Shown piece by piece: positions 48,902-57,907 of a stretch of 64,000 nt of DNA. Below the pieces are notes generated by a model that was not told where the DNA came from, did not search any database, and saw only the letters and a list, made by a program, of their open reading frames with translations. The stretch comes from UBA7985 sp038141425 (GTDB lineage Bacteria; Pseudomonadota; Alphaproteobacteria; UBA7985), in assembly GCA_038141425.1 (NCBI GenBank), contig JAYQIC010000010.1, positions 558,001 to 622,000 of the forward strand, in the 5' to 3' direction. The position numbers and the translations under genes are program-made. The stretch's first letter is position 1. Each line of letters begins with the position of its first letter.

Positions 48902-50231
48902 ATGAATATCGTTGCAATCGGTACCGGTTACGTCGGTCTGGTCACAGGCGTCTGCTACGCCAGCCTTGGTCACTCGGTGGTCTGTCTGGACATCGACGCG
49001 GCCAAGATCGCCGGGCTGCAGGGTGGCCAGCTGCCGATCTATGAGCCTGGGCTCGATGGGTTGGTGCGGGAAGCGGTCGCCGCCGGGCGTCTGCGCTTTA
49101 CTACCGACTACGATGACGCGCTGGACGGGGCCGAGCTGGCGCTGATCGCCGTGGGAACACCGACCGAGGCCGACAGCAATCGCGCCAACACCAAATTCGT
49201 CGATGCCGCCTTTGACGCCATCCTCGCCGCCCAGCGCTCGGGTCCACTGAGTGTGGTGGTGAAGTCCACCGTGCCGATCGGGACCAATGACCGGCTGCAG
49301 GCGCGGCTGGATGCCAGCGGCGCGAACACCAGTACGTCCAGCATTCATCTGGCCTCGAACCCGGAATTTTTGCGCGAAGGTGCAGCCATCGACGACTTCA
49401 TGAAGCCCGACCGCATTGTCGTCGGCCCCCGCGATGGCACCGCAGCTGCGGCGCTGCGCAAACTGAACCAGCGCTTTATCGACGAGGGCGTCGCCTACGT
49501 CGAAGTCTCAGCCGCCAGCGCCGAAATGATCAAGTACGCGGCCAACGCCTTCCTCGCGACCAAGATCACCTTCATCAACGAGGTCGCCAGCCTGTGCGAA
49601 CGGGTGGGCGCCAACGTCGAAGACGTCGCGCACGGCATCGGGCTCGACCAGCGCATCGGCTCGGCGTTTCTGGCGACCGGCCCGGGCTACGGCGGTTCAT
49701 GTTTTCCCAAGGACACCCTCGCGCTGGTCGACACAGCGCAGGTCGAAGGCTCGCCCGTGCGCATCCTCGAGGCCGTGATTGACGTCAACGAGGCACGCAA
49801 GCGTGAAATGGCAACCAAAGTCATTGACGCACTGGGTGGACTGGAGCAAGCACCCGGCAAGACCGCCGCGATCTGGGGGCTGACTTTCAAGCCGGATACC
49901 GATGACCTTCGCGACAGCCCCAGCATCGCCATCATCCCGGTGCTGCAGCAGGCGGGGATCAAGGTCCGGGCCTATGACCCGCAGGGCATGGCCGGCGCCG
50001 AAGCACTGTTCGAAGGGCTGAGCTATGCCGATTCCGCGCTGGAAGCTGCCGATGGCGCGGACGTGCTGTGTCTGGTGACGCATTGGCCGGAGTTCGTCAA
50101 TGCCGACCTCGACGCCGTCCGTGAACGGCTGGCACGGCCGGCGTATGGTCGACCTGCGCAACGTCTTTGACCCCACTGCGATGAAAGCCGCCGGGTGGGA
50201 CTACCGCTCGCTGGGCCGGCCGGAAGACTGA
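48902..50231 (+). CDS. ugd: UDP-glucose 6-dehydrogenase (frame broken at the end)
   Basis: About 442 residues. NIVAIGTGYVGLVTGVCYAS is the NAD-binding motif, NPEFLREGAAIDDFMKPDR binds substrate, and GPGYGGSCFPKDTLALV contains the catalytic Cys. It oxidises UDP-glucose to UDP-glucuronate for polysaccharide synthesis. The frame is lost near 50138, in a CCGGC run; the conserved end VDLRNVFDPTAMKAAGWDYR up to the TGA at 50231 is in the next frame. Confidence 0.93.
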
Positions 50232-50341
50232 GCGTCGGCCTGCGCGCACGTTTTCATCGCCCGCGCCCTTAGTTTGCCCTTTTATTCGATTTCGGAGCCT
50301 GTAGGTTGTCGTCAAAGACCATACACTCCGGGAGAACGACC

Positions 50342-51244
50342 GTGCTGAAACCTATCGCCAACCAACGACAGCTGGGCACCAGCGAACTCAGCGTCGGCCC
50401 GATTTCCTATGGCCACTGGCGCTTGTCGGAGGGCACCGTCACCGAGGCTGCCGCCAAGACGCGGGCCGCGCTCGACGCCGGCATGACCATGATCGACACA
50501 GCTGCCGTCTACGGTTACCCCGATTTCGGCAAGGCCGAAGAACTGCTGGGCGAAGTTTTCACGGCCGACCCCGGCATGCGTAACGAGATGGTGCTGGCGA
50601 CTAAAGCCGGGATCTACCCGCCCACGCCCTACGACTGTCGGCCTGACAACATCGTGCAGACCTGCGAAGACTCGCTCCGCCGCCTCAACACCGATGTCAT
50701 CGACCTGTTCTACATCCACCGCCCCGACATGCTGACCCCCCACGCCGATGTTGCCGAAGGGCTGATGCGGCTGGTCGAGGCGGGCAAAGTTCGGGAAATC
50801 GCCGTTTCCAACTACACCCCGAGCATGTTCTCGGCGCTGCAGTCCATGCTGCCCCGGCCGCTGGTCGCCAATCAGGTCGAGTTCTCACCCGTGCGGCAGG
50901 ATCCGGTCTGGGACGGCACGCTGGACCAGTGTCAGGAATACAGCGCCACCTTGATCGCCTGGTCACCGCTAGGCGGGGGTGCGCTGATGACCCAGGACGC
51001 CAGCGAAAACTCGCAGGCCGGCCGGATTGCCGCCGCGCTGGATGCTGTGGCGGCCCGCAACGGGGTCGACCGGGGCGCTGCTGCACTGGCCTTCACCATG
51101 GTCTCACACCCCGGGATCGTGCCGATCATCGGCACCCAGCGGGTCGAGCGCATCGCCGAGGCGAACCGCGCGCTCGAGGTCGTAATGTCACGGGAAGAAT
51201 ACTACGCCATCGTCACCGCGTGGCGCGGTGTGGGCCTGCCCTGA
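50342..51244 (+). CDS. Aldo/keto reductase
   Basis: About 300 residues of the AKR family: TMIDTAAVYGYPDFGKAEEL holds the catalytic Asp and Tyr, LFYIHRPD the His, and IPIIGTQRVERI the cofactor-phosphate site. The GTG at 50342 is chosen because GGGAGA lies just upstream. It belongs to the YdhF/oxidoreductase-like AKRs; the substrate is unknown. It is convergent with the kinase-fold gene at 51277. Confidence 0.88.
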   Translation: MLKPIANQRQLGTSELSVGPISYGHWRLSEGTVTEAAAKTRAALDAGMTMIDTAAVYGYPDFGKAEELLGEVFTADPGMRNEMVLATKAGIYPPTPYDCRPDNIVQTCEDSLRRLNTDVIDLFYIHRPDMLTPHADVAEGLMRLVEAGKVREIAVSNYTPSMFSALQSMLPRPLVANQVEFSPVRQDPVWDGTLDQCQEYSATLIAWSPLGGGALMTQDASENSQAGRIAAALDAVAARNGVDRGAAALAFTMVSHPGIVPIIGTQRVERIAEANRALEVVMSREEYYAIVTAWRGVGLP

Positions 51245-51276
51245 CAGCCCCCGCCTCCGACTCCAGCTGGTAAGCC

Positions 51277-52275
51277 TCAGTCGATATAGCCGCGCTCACG
51301 GGCAAACCCGAGCAGGGCGGGCAGGAAGGTCTCGTGCCGTGAAATCAGCACGTCGACCTTTTCCAAACGCGCCGGGGTCGGCTCGCTGGAGAAATAGTAG
51401 CGTCCATCTTCGCGGTCCGTGTAGAGGTGCACCAACAGCTTGGCCGTGGTGCGCAGCGTGTGCAGCACCGCGTCGCGCTTGGTGAACCAGGGCTGCTGGT
51501 CGAGGAAGGCCTCGAAATCGGCCGCGCGGATCGACCAGGTGACGTTATCGAGCTGATCGCTGAACCACGAGCGCAGGGCATCGCCGATCTCCCAGCCCCA
51601 TTCCTGAACGTTGTAGTTCTCGAAATCGAGCAGGCCGATCCGGTCCGGCGTCACGATCACGTTGCCGAACTTGATATCCCCGTGGCAGTGGCGCACGCGC
51701 GGCACCTCATCGAAGCGCGCGTCGAGGAACGGCCGGACGCTGTCGTTTCGTTCACGGGTTTTCGCCGACAGATCGCTGCGGTCAAAGGCGGCCTGCACAA
51801 TCAGGTCGGGCTGATCCTGATAGGAGGTCATGTAGCGCCGGTCGCCCTCGTCGACGTAACGAAAATAGCGGTTGAGGGCGGCGTGAAGATCCTCGGCCAG
51901 CGCCACGATGCGCAGGGCGTCGGCCACGCTGGGCCGGTCTTCGAGCACGGGGTCGGCGACGAAGGACATCAGCCGGAACTGCTCCCCGTCGAGCTCGATG
52001 AAGGGGTCGCCTTCGACCGTCAGGTGAAAATACGGTGTGAGAAAATCCCGGGCAAACAGGGTGTTAGCGACGTGGCTGGAAAGCCGGAGCTGATCGAGGT
52101 TCTTCTTCCGACCGACCCGCTGCAGCACCAGCCGCCGGGTTTGGGTCTCGATGCCGTAATTGGCATTAACGTTGCCGAACGCGCCCGCATCAACCGCAAG
52201 CACGGGCTCGAAAATCTCGTAGCGTTTGAGAAACGCGTTGATCTGGTCGTGGCTGAGTTCGAGCTGGTCAGACAT
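51277..52275 (-). CDS. Phosphotransferase of the APH/choline kinase fold
   Basis: About 332 residues. RVRHCHGDIKFGNVIV is the catalytic Asp/Asn loop and RIGLLDFENYN the metal-binding Asp motif of aminoglycoside-phosphotransferase-like small-molecule kinases. The ATG at 52275 (MSDQLELSHDQINAF) fits homology better than one 14 codons upstream. Members phosphorylate sugars, choline, homoserine or antibiotics. With the neighbouring reductases, a sugar or cyclitol substrate is possible, but unproven. Confidence 0.82.
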   Translation of the reverse strand: MSDQLELSHDQINAFLKRYEIFEPVLAVDAGAFGNVNANYGIETQTRRLVLQRVGRKKNLDQLRLSSHVANTLFARDFLTPYFHLTVEGDPFIELDGEQFRLMSFVADPVLEDRPSVADALRIVALAEDLHAALNRYFRYVDEGDRRYMTSYQDQPDLIVQAAFDRSDLSAKTRERNDSVRPFLDARFDEVPRVRHCHGDIKFGNVIVTPDRIGLLDFENYNVQEWGWEIGDALRSWFSDQLDNVTWSIRAADFEAFLDQQPWFTKRDAVLHTLRTTAKLLVHLYTDREDGRYYFSSEPTPARLEKVDVLISRHETFLPALLGFARERGYID

Positions 52276-52487
52276 GGGCCTCTCGTCCCTCACTGTTCGG
52301 CTCAACAAGTCCTGCACTTGGGCGCTTTTGTCCAGCCTCGATCCGGTGTGCAGTCCCGCTGGTCAGGTCGGGCGGAACCGCTAACCTGCGTTCCTGCTGC
52401 CTGTGACTTGCGCCCTTTGGCCTGTGGCCTGTGACCACGCGGATACCGGCAGCCCATTCACGCGTTTTCTGGGAGGAGACCAAGGCC

Positions 52488-53420
52488 ATGGGTGAAGTAC
52501 GCTGGGGCGTAATCGGCAACGCAAAAATCGGCCGTGACCGGGTGCAGCCCGCGATCGAGGCCAGCGACAACGGCCGCCTTGTTACCGTCGCCAGCCGGTC
52601 CGGGCCGGTGACCTACGACGCCCTGCTCGAACGCGACGACATCGACGCGGTCTATATCCCCTGCCCAACCACCTGCATGTCGAATGGTCGCGCAAGGCGC
52701 TGGAAGCCGGCAAGCACGTGCTGTGCGAAAAATCCATCACCCTCAGCCCCGCAGAACTCGAACCGCTGATGGATCTGCGCCCCGACCTGATCCTGTCCGA
52801 GGCCTTCATGGTCCGCTTCCACCCGCAGTGGGTAAAGACCAAAGAGCTGGTGCAGAGCGGCGCCATCGGCGAGGTGCGCGCGGTCAACGGTCAGTTCAGC
52901 TTCTACAACGTCGACCCCGGCAACGTCCGCAACCAGCCCAACATGGGCGGCGGCGGCATCCTCGACATCGGCTGCTATCCGATTTTCACCACCCGCTTCG
53001 TTCTCGACGCTGAGCCGACCAAGGCCGCGAGCCTGATCGTCGAACAGCCGGATTTCGGCACAGATATCCTGTGCTCGGCGATCATGGATTTCCCCGGTGA
53101 CCGCCACCTGAGCTTCAACTGCTCGACCCAGACAGCTGCACCAGCGCATGGTGTTTCAGGGCACCGAAGGCCGGCTGGAGTTGAAGGTCCCTTTCAACCC
53201 CTACCCCGGCCTGCAAGACCCGGAAATCGTGCTCTATCCGGGCGCTGCACTCGGCGATGCGCACGGCGAGCGGATCGAGGTCGAAAACCTCGACCAATAC
53301 CGGCTTCAGGTCGAGGCCATGCACCGCGCCATCCTCGGCGAGGAAGCCTGGTCGATACCGCGCTCGGATATCATGGCGCAGGCCCGGGCGATCGAAATGG
53401 TGTTCAACGGCCGGATTTAG
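52488..53420 (+). CDS. Gfo/Idh/MocA-family oxidoreductase (two frame breaks)
   Basis: About 311 residues. GEVRWGVIGNAKIGRDRV is the Rossmann motif, and the second frame contains ALEAGKHVLCEKSITLSPAE, where the family normally has EKP. Breaks are near 52665 and 53135; the third frame runs HQRMVFQGTEGRLELKVPFN to the end at 53420. About 15 residues normally found after VASRS seem absent. Start ATG follows GGGAGGAG. These enzymes reduce or oxidise sugars and cyclitols with NAD(P). Confidence 0.85.
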
Positions 53421-53583
53421 CGGCCCGCGATCAGGAAGCGCGGGATTGCCGGGATTGATGGGCGCGCGTAGGCGGTTTGATCTGCGCCAGCCGCCTCTAC
53501 CCTTGGCGCGGCAAAGCGCGTAGCTTTGCCCCGTCGCGGCATTCGCTATGTTGCGGCGCCAAAGAGAAGCTTTCAGGACGTCC

Positions 53584-55299
53584 ATGGCCAAGGCCACTGC
53601 ACCATCATCAGACCCGCAGACCCCAACGCCCGCCCCCGGGCAGAATGTGGGTCAGCAGCGCCTGCGTGGCCCGGTGTTCGTCGGGCTGACGCTGCTGGTT
53701 GCGGCGATCGTGCTCTTCCCCATCGGCTCGCTGGTCTGGACGGCGGTGACTGGCACGCCGGACAGCCTTGGCCATATCGCGCGCTACGTGCTGCCCTACA
53801 CCCTGTCGACCACGGTCTGGCTGATGCTCGGCGTGGTGGCGGGTACAGCGGTTATCGGCACCCTCAGCGCCTGGCTGGTGATGACCTTTCGCTTTCCCGG
53901 CGCCCGATTGTTTTTGTGGGCGCTGGTGCTGCCGCTGGCCGTGCCCAGCTACCTCAGCGCCTACGCGTTCGTGGAGTTTTTCTCCTTCACCGGCCCGCTG
54001 CAGGAAAGCCTGCGCGCGCTGACAGGCTGGCAGAGCGCCCGCGACTACTGGTTCCCCAGCATCCGCAACACCGGCGGGGCCGTGCTGGTGCTGTCGGTGG
54101 TGTTCTACCCCTACGTATTCCTCGCCGTGGTCGCGCTGCTGAAGCTGCAGGGCAATCGCCTGGTCGAGGCTTCGCGCGCACTGGGCCGGGGACCGGTGGC
54201 CACCCTGTTCCGGGTACTGCTGCCCGCGCTGCGTCCGGCCATCGCAGCCGGGGTGGTGCTGGCGCTGATGGAAACGCTGAACGACATCGGTGCGGTGGAA
54301 TACCTGGGTATCGAGACCCTGACCTTCACCATTTTCGACACGTGGCTGTCGCGGCGGGATATCGCCGGAGCGGCACAGCTGACCATGGTACTGCTGATCT
54401 TCGTGTTCGTGCTGGTCCTGACCGAGCGGTGGGCCCGGCGACGGCGGCAGGCACAGAGCAGCAGCGAGCGCGCTGCGCCGCCACGGCAGCAGCTGTGCGG
54501 GGTCTGGGCCGTGCTGGCGGTGGTCTGGTGCTGTCTGCCCGTGCTGCTGGGCTTCGGTGTGCCGCTGTGGGTGCTGCGTGGCTACGCGCTGGACCGTCTC
54601 GACCTGCTCGCGGACCCCGACCTGCACCGGGCCTTGATGACATCGCTGCAGCTGGCACTGGGCGCCGCTGCGCTGACCTTGCTTGCGGGCGTGATCATGG
54701 TCTACACCTTGCGGCTGCAGGCGGGATCGCGCCGGGGGCTGACCCTGATCGTGCGCGTGGCCAGCCTGGGCTATGCCATCCCCGGCACCATCCTTGCGCT
54801 GGGTCTGTTCGTGCCGCTGGCGGGGCTGGATAACCTGCTCGCCGGCTGGCTGCGTGAAGGGCTGGGGCTGTCGGTCGGGCTGCTGATCACCGGGTCAGGG
54901 GCGCTGATCCTGCTCGCTTATCTGATCCGGTTTCTGGCGCTGGCCGAGGGCAACGTCGACGGCGGCTTCCGCAACATCCCGCTCGCCCGCGACGACGCCA
55001 GCCGGACGCTGGGTCAGGGCTCGCTGATGACGCTGCTGCGGGTGCACCTGCCCGCGCTGTGGCCAAGCCTGTCGGTGGCAGCGCTGCTGGTGTTTATCGA
55101 GGCGCTGAAAGAGCTATCGGCGACAATATTCCTGCGCCCCTTCGGCCTGAACACGCTGTCGACCTTCATCTATGATTTCGCCAGCCGCGCCCGGGTTGAG
55201 GAAACCGGGGTTGCCTGCCTGATCATCGTCCTGCTCGGCGTGGTGCCGGTGATCCTCGTCACCCGCCGGATCGCGCGGGACGCACGCTCAGGCCGCTGA
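53584..55299 (+). CDS. Ferric-iron-type ABC permease (FbpB-like)
   Basis: A 571-residue inner-membrane protein with two tandem six-helix permease halves, typical of FbpB/SfuB. The EAA loops are EASRALGRGPVATLFRVLLP and, in the second half, DDASRTLGQGSLMTLLRVHLP. The ATG at 53584 follows AGGAC. No binding-protein or ATPase gene is nearby, and both neighbours are Gfo/Idh/MocA oxidoreductases, so the cargo may not be iron. Frame intact. Confidence 0.9.
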   Translation: MAKATAPSSDPQTPTPAPGQNVGQQRLRGPVFVGLTLLVAAIVLFPIGSLVWTAVTGTPDSLGHIARYVLPYTLSTTVWLMLGVVAGTAVIGTLSAWLVMTFRFPGARLFLWALVLPLAVPSYLSAYAFVEFFSFTGPLQESLRALTGWQSARDYWFPSIRNTGGAVLVLSVVFYPYVFLAVVALLKLQGNRLVEASRALGRGPVATLFRVLLPALRPAIAAGVVLALMETLNDIGAVEYLGIETLTFTIFDTWLSRRDIAGAAQLTMVLLIFVFVLVLTERWARRRRQAQSSSERAAPPRQQLCGVWAVLAVVWCCLPVLLGFGVPLWVLRGYALDRLDLLADPDLHRALMTSLQLALGAAALTLLAGVIMVYTLRLQAGSRRGLTLIVRVASLGYAIPGTILALGLFVPLAGLDNLLAGWLREGLGLSVGLLITGSGALILLAYLIRFLALAEGNVDGGFRNIPLARDDASRTLGQGSLMTLLRVHLPALWPSLSVAALLVFIEALKELSATIFLRPFGLNTLSTFIYDFASRARVEETGVACLIIVLLGVVPVILVTRRIARDARSGR

Positions 55300-55440
55300 C
55301 GGCATCCCGCGCGGTGCGGGCGCGAGGGTTGGTCGGGGCAGTCGCGCAGACTGAGCACTTGCAGCCGGGCGGCCACTCGGGCAACGCTTGACGCCAGAGA
55401 CGTCGACAGCAGACTGCGCTTTTGGGGGAGCAAAGAGACG

Positions 55441-56526
55441 GTGTCCAATTCGACCCGCTACGGCATCATTGGTGCCGGCATGATGGCCCAGGAACACATC
55501 CGCAATATCTACCTGCTCGAAGGCGCATCGGTCACGGCCGTTTGCGACCCGGTGCAGACCTCGCTGAGCTGGTCAGAATCGACCCTGCGCGGCATCGATG
55601 GCGCCGATCTCTCGCAGGTGCAGTACTTCACCGACCACCGCGATATGCTCGCCTCTGGCGCGGTTGACGCGCTGATCATCGCTTCCCCCAACTTCACCCA
55701 CATCGACGTGCTCCGTGACACACTGCAAACCGACTTGCCGCATCTGGTCGAAAAGCCGCTGTGCACCACGCTGGAAGACGCGCTGGAGATCGAAGAGCGG
55801 GTCAAGGGCTTTGATCCTGTGTTCTGGGTCGGACTGGAATACCGCTACATGCCGCCGGTGGCGCGGATGATCGAACGCGCCCACGCCGGCGACGTCGGCG
55901 CGATGAAGATGCTGTCGATCCGCGAACACCGCTTTCCGTTCCTGCCCAAGGTCGGCAACTGGAACCGTTTCAACGAGAACACGGGCGGTACTTTCGTCGA
56001 GAAGTGCTGCCATTTCTTCGACCTGATGCGCTTTATTCTGCAGGACGAGCCGGTTGCCGTCATGGGCATGGGTGGACAGGCGGTCAATCACCTCAGTGAG
56101 GAATACGACGGGCGTAAGCCCGACATTTTTGACCACGGCTTTGCCGTGGTCGAATTTGCCAGCGGCGCCAAGGCGCAGCTGGACCTTTGCATGTTTGCCG
56201 AAGGCTCGGAGAACCAGGAGGAAATCAGCCTCGTTGGTGACACCGCTAAGCTCGAGGTCAAAATCCCCGAGGGCGTGATCACATCCATGCCGCGCCGCCC
56301 CAAAAACCCGACCCACGAGACCGTCGAGGTTGACGAGAAGGTGCTCGAGGCCGGCAGCCACTTCGGCTCCAGTTACTTCCAGCATCTGGACTTCCAGAAG
56401 GCCATCCTCGAAGGCACCCCGGCGCTGGTTACAGCCCACGATGGCCGGATGTCGGTGCAGATGGGGCTGGCCGCGCAGATTTCCATGACCGAGCGCCGCT
56501 GGGTGGAAATGAGCGAACTGGCCTAG
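55441..56526 (+). CDS. Gfo/Idh/MocA-family oxidoreductase
   Basis: A 361-residue protein. YGIIGAGMMAQEHIRNIYLL is the NAD(P)-binding motif, DLPHLVEKPLCTTLEDALEI the EKP substrate-site motif, and GGTFVEKCCHFFDLMRFIL the catalytic His region. It starts at GTG 55441 (a GGGGGAG precedes it) and ends 6 bp from a convergent gene. The substrate is likely a polyol, cyclitol or sugar acid. It is the second such enzyme within 3 kb, with a different N-terminal motif. Confidence 0.9.
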   Translation: MSNSTRYGIIGAGMMAQEHIRNIYLLEGASVTAVCDPVQTSLSWSESTLRGIDGADLSQVQYFTDHRDMLASGAVDALIIASPNFTHIDVLRDTLQTDLPHLVEKPLCTTLEDALEIEERVKGFDPVFWVGLEYRYMPPVARMIERAHAGDVGAMKMLSIREHRFPFLPKVGNWNRFNENTGGTFVEKCCHFFDLMRFILQDEPVAVMGMGGQAVNHLSEEYDGRKPDIFDHGFAVVEFASGAKAQLDLCMFAEGSENQEEISLVGDTAKLEVKIPEGVITSMPRRPKNPTHETVEVDEKVLEAGSHFGSSYFQHLDFQKAILEGTPALVTAHDGRMSVQMGLAAQISMTERRWVEMSELA

Positions 56527-56532
56527 GCCGGT

Positions 56533-57081
56533 TTAACGCTGGTCGAAACGGCTCTGGTCGTCAGCCTCAGCGGTGGGAGCCTCGACGAAATAGCGGTCCT
56601 TGAAGGTCTGTAGCAGCAGGATCACGTCGTGCACGTTGCCGTCCAGATCGATACGGCGCAGCCCGTGAAGTTCCAGCGGCGCTGAGCGCTCCGAGGGCAG
56701 GCTGGCGCCAGTCGGATCGGCGTCACCCGCCCGCAGCCGGGTCCAGTCGACCTCCAGACGCAGGTGGTGCTTGACCCGGATCGCCGTACGGGCGGAAATC
56801 AGGCAGTGCCACGGGATAAACACCCGCCGGGAAAAGGTTGGGCGCAGGGTCACGCCCTCAGCCGCTAGTGTCAGCGTCGGCTCCTTGCGCAGCAGGTAAG
56901 GCGAGGCGAAGGCCGCCGCCGTGAACCCGCCCAGCGTCATGATGAACATGGCGCGGACCATGCCCTCGCTGAAACTCATCACCCCCCAGGCGACGAACAG
57001 GGCGAGCATCAGCCCCGCCGCGAACAGGACAGAGCGCGCGCGCGGGTAGAACTCAAGCTGCTGGTCGTCGTTGCCGGTCAC
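56533..57081 (-). CDS. Two-helix membrane protein with PH-like domain, downstream of purQ
   Basis: About 182 residues. Two membrane helices (about 18-38 and 42-60) are followed by a soluble beta-rich part including GVTLRPTFSRRVFIPWHCLI that looks like a PH-like membrane domain. GTG start at 57081 with GGAGG upstream overlaps the purQ TGA as GTGA, so translation is probably coupled. No known purine function. Because the purQ frame is broken, this gene appears in the same open frame as the middle of purQ, which is an artefact. Confidence 0.65.
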   Translation of the reverse strand: MTGNDDQQLEFYPRARSVLFAAGLMLALFVAWGVMSFSEGMVRAMFIMTLGGFTAAAFASPYLLRKEPTLTLAAEGVTLRPTFSRRVFIPWHCLISARTAIRVKHHLRLEVDWTRLRAGDADPTGASLPSERSAPLELHGLRRIDLDGNVHDVILLLQTFKDRYFVEAPTAEADDQSRFDQR

Positions 57082-57907
57082 TGCTTCGCCGCCTCCACTG
57101 CATTGCGGAACATTCTCAGGGTCGGGCCGAAGGTGGTCAAGGCCTCCACGCCGCCGGGCGAGCACAGAGCGTCGGTGGAAGTCGGGATGATGATGGCTGA
57201 GCAGCGCCCGCTCCGGGTGGGGCATCATGGCCAGCACCCTGCCCCCGTGGGCGGTAATTCCAGCGAGGCGGTCGGTCGATCCATTGGGTGCTGCGCCTTC
57301 GTAGCGCAGCGCGTCGCCGCCCGCCTGCTGCAGTCGCTCCAACGCGCCGGGCGCAAAGGCAAAGCGACCCTCGCCATGGGCAATCGGGCAGTCGAAGGCC
57401 TCCAACCCGGCCAGCCACGGCGTATCGCTGCTCCCGCTCACCTGCAGCTGCTCCCACTGGCACAGGTAGGCCCTGCCAGCGTTGGGCGCGAGGGTCACCC
57501 CTGCCCCTTCGAACAGGCCGGTTTTCAGCAGGATCTGGAGCACCGTTGCAGACCCCCAGCACCAGCCCACCGCGCTCGACCAGCCCCAACAGGGCCTCGT
57601 CAACCCGAGCCGTGAGCCGTGCTGCCAGCGCCTTGCCCGCGCCAAGATGGTCGCCGAACGAAAAACCGCCGGGGACGGCGAGGATCTGCGCCTGACCCAG
57701 CGCCTGCGTGAGTGCATCCTGATCATCGATGTGGCGGATTTCCGCGCGTGCGCCAGCCTGCTCGAAGGCAAAGGCGGTTTCGTGCTCGCAGTTGAGCCCG
57801 TGCCCGGCGAGGACCAGCACGCCGGGGCCACCCTGCTGGGTTGCAGGCGCAGACAGATGTGGCCGGATCGGCTCCTTGCGCGAAGCGGGGCTTGCAGCCG
57901 TACTCAT
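57078..57907 (-). CDS. purQ: Phosphoribosylformylglycinamidine synthase glutaminase subunit (two frame breaks)
   Basis: About 276 residues. VLVLAGHGLNCEHETAFAFE begins the class I glutaminase; GGLVLGVCNG contains the nucleophile Cys and AMMPHPERALLS the catalytic His and Glu. Frames change near 57585 (just after the Cys motif) and 57155; the last frame reads TTFGPTLRMFRNAVEAAKQ. An N-terminal extension of about 28 residues precedes the conserved start. It supplies ammonia to PurL. Its ATG overlaps the purL stop (ATGA). Confidence 0.9.

Noticed and set aside
56533..57831. One 432-residue open frame spanning the middle of purQ and the following membrane protein
   Set aside because: The first half matches PurQ only after a frame change, and the purQ stop with overlapping GTG lies at 57078-57081. 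The apparent fusion is caused by an indel in purQ.
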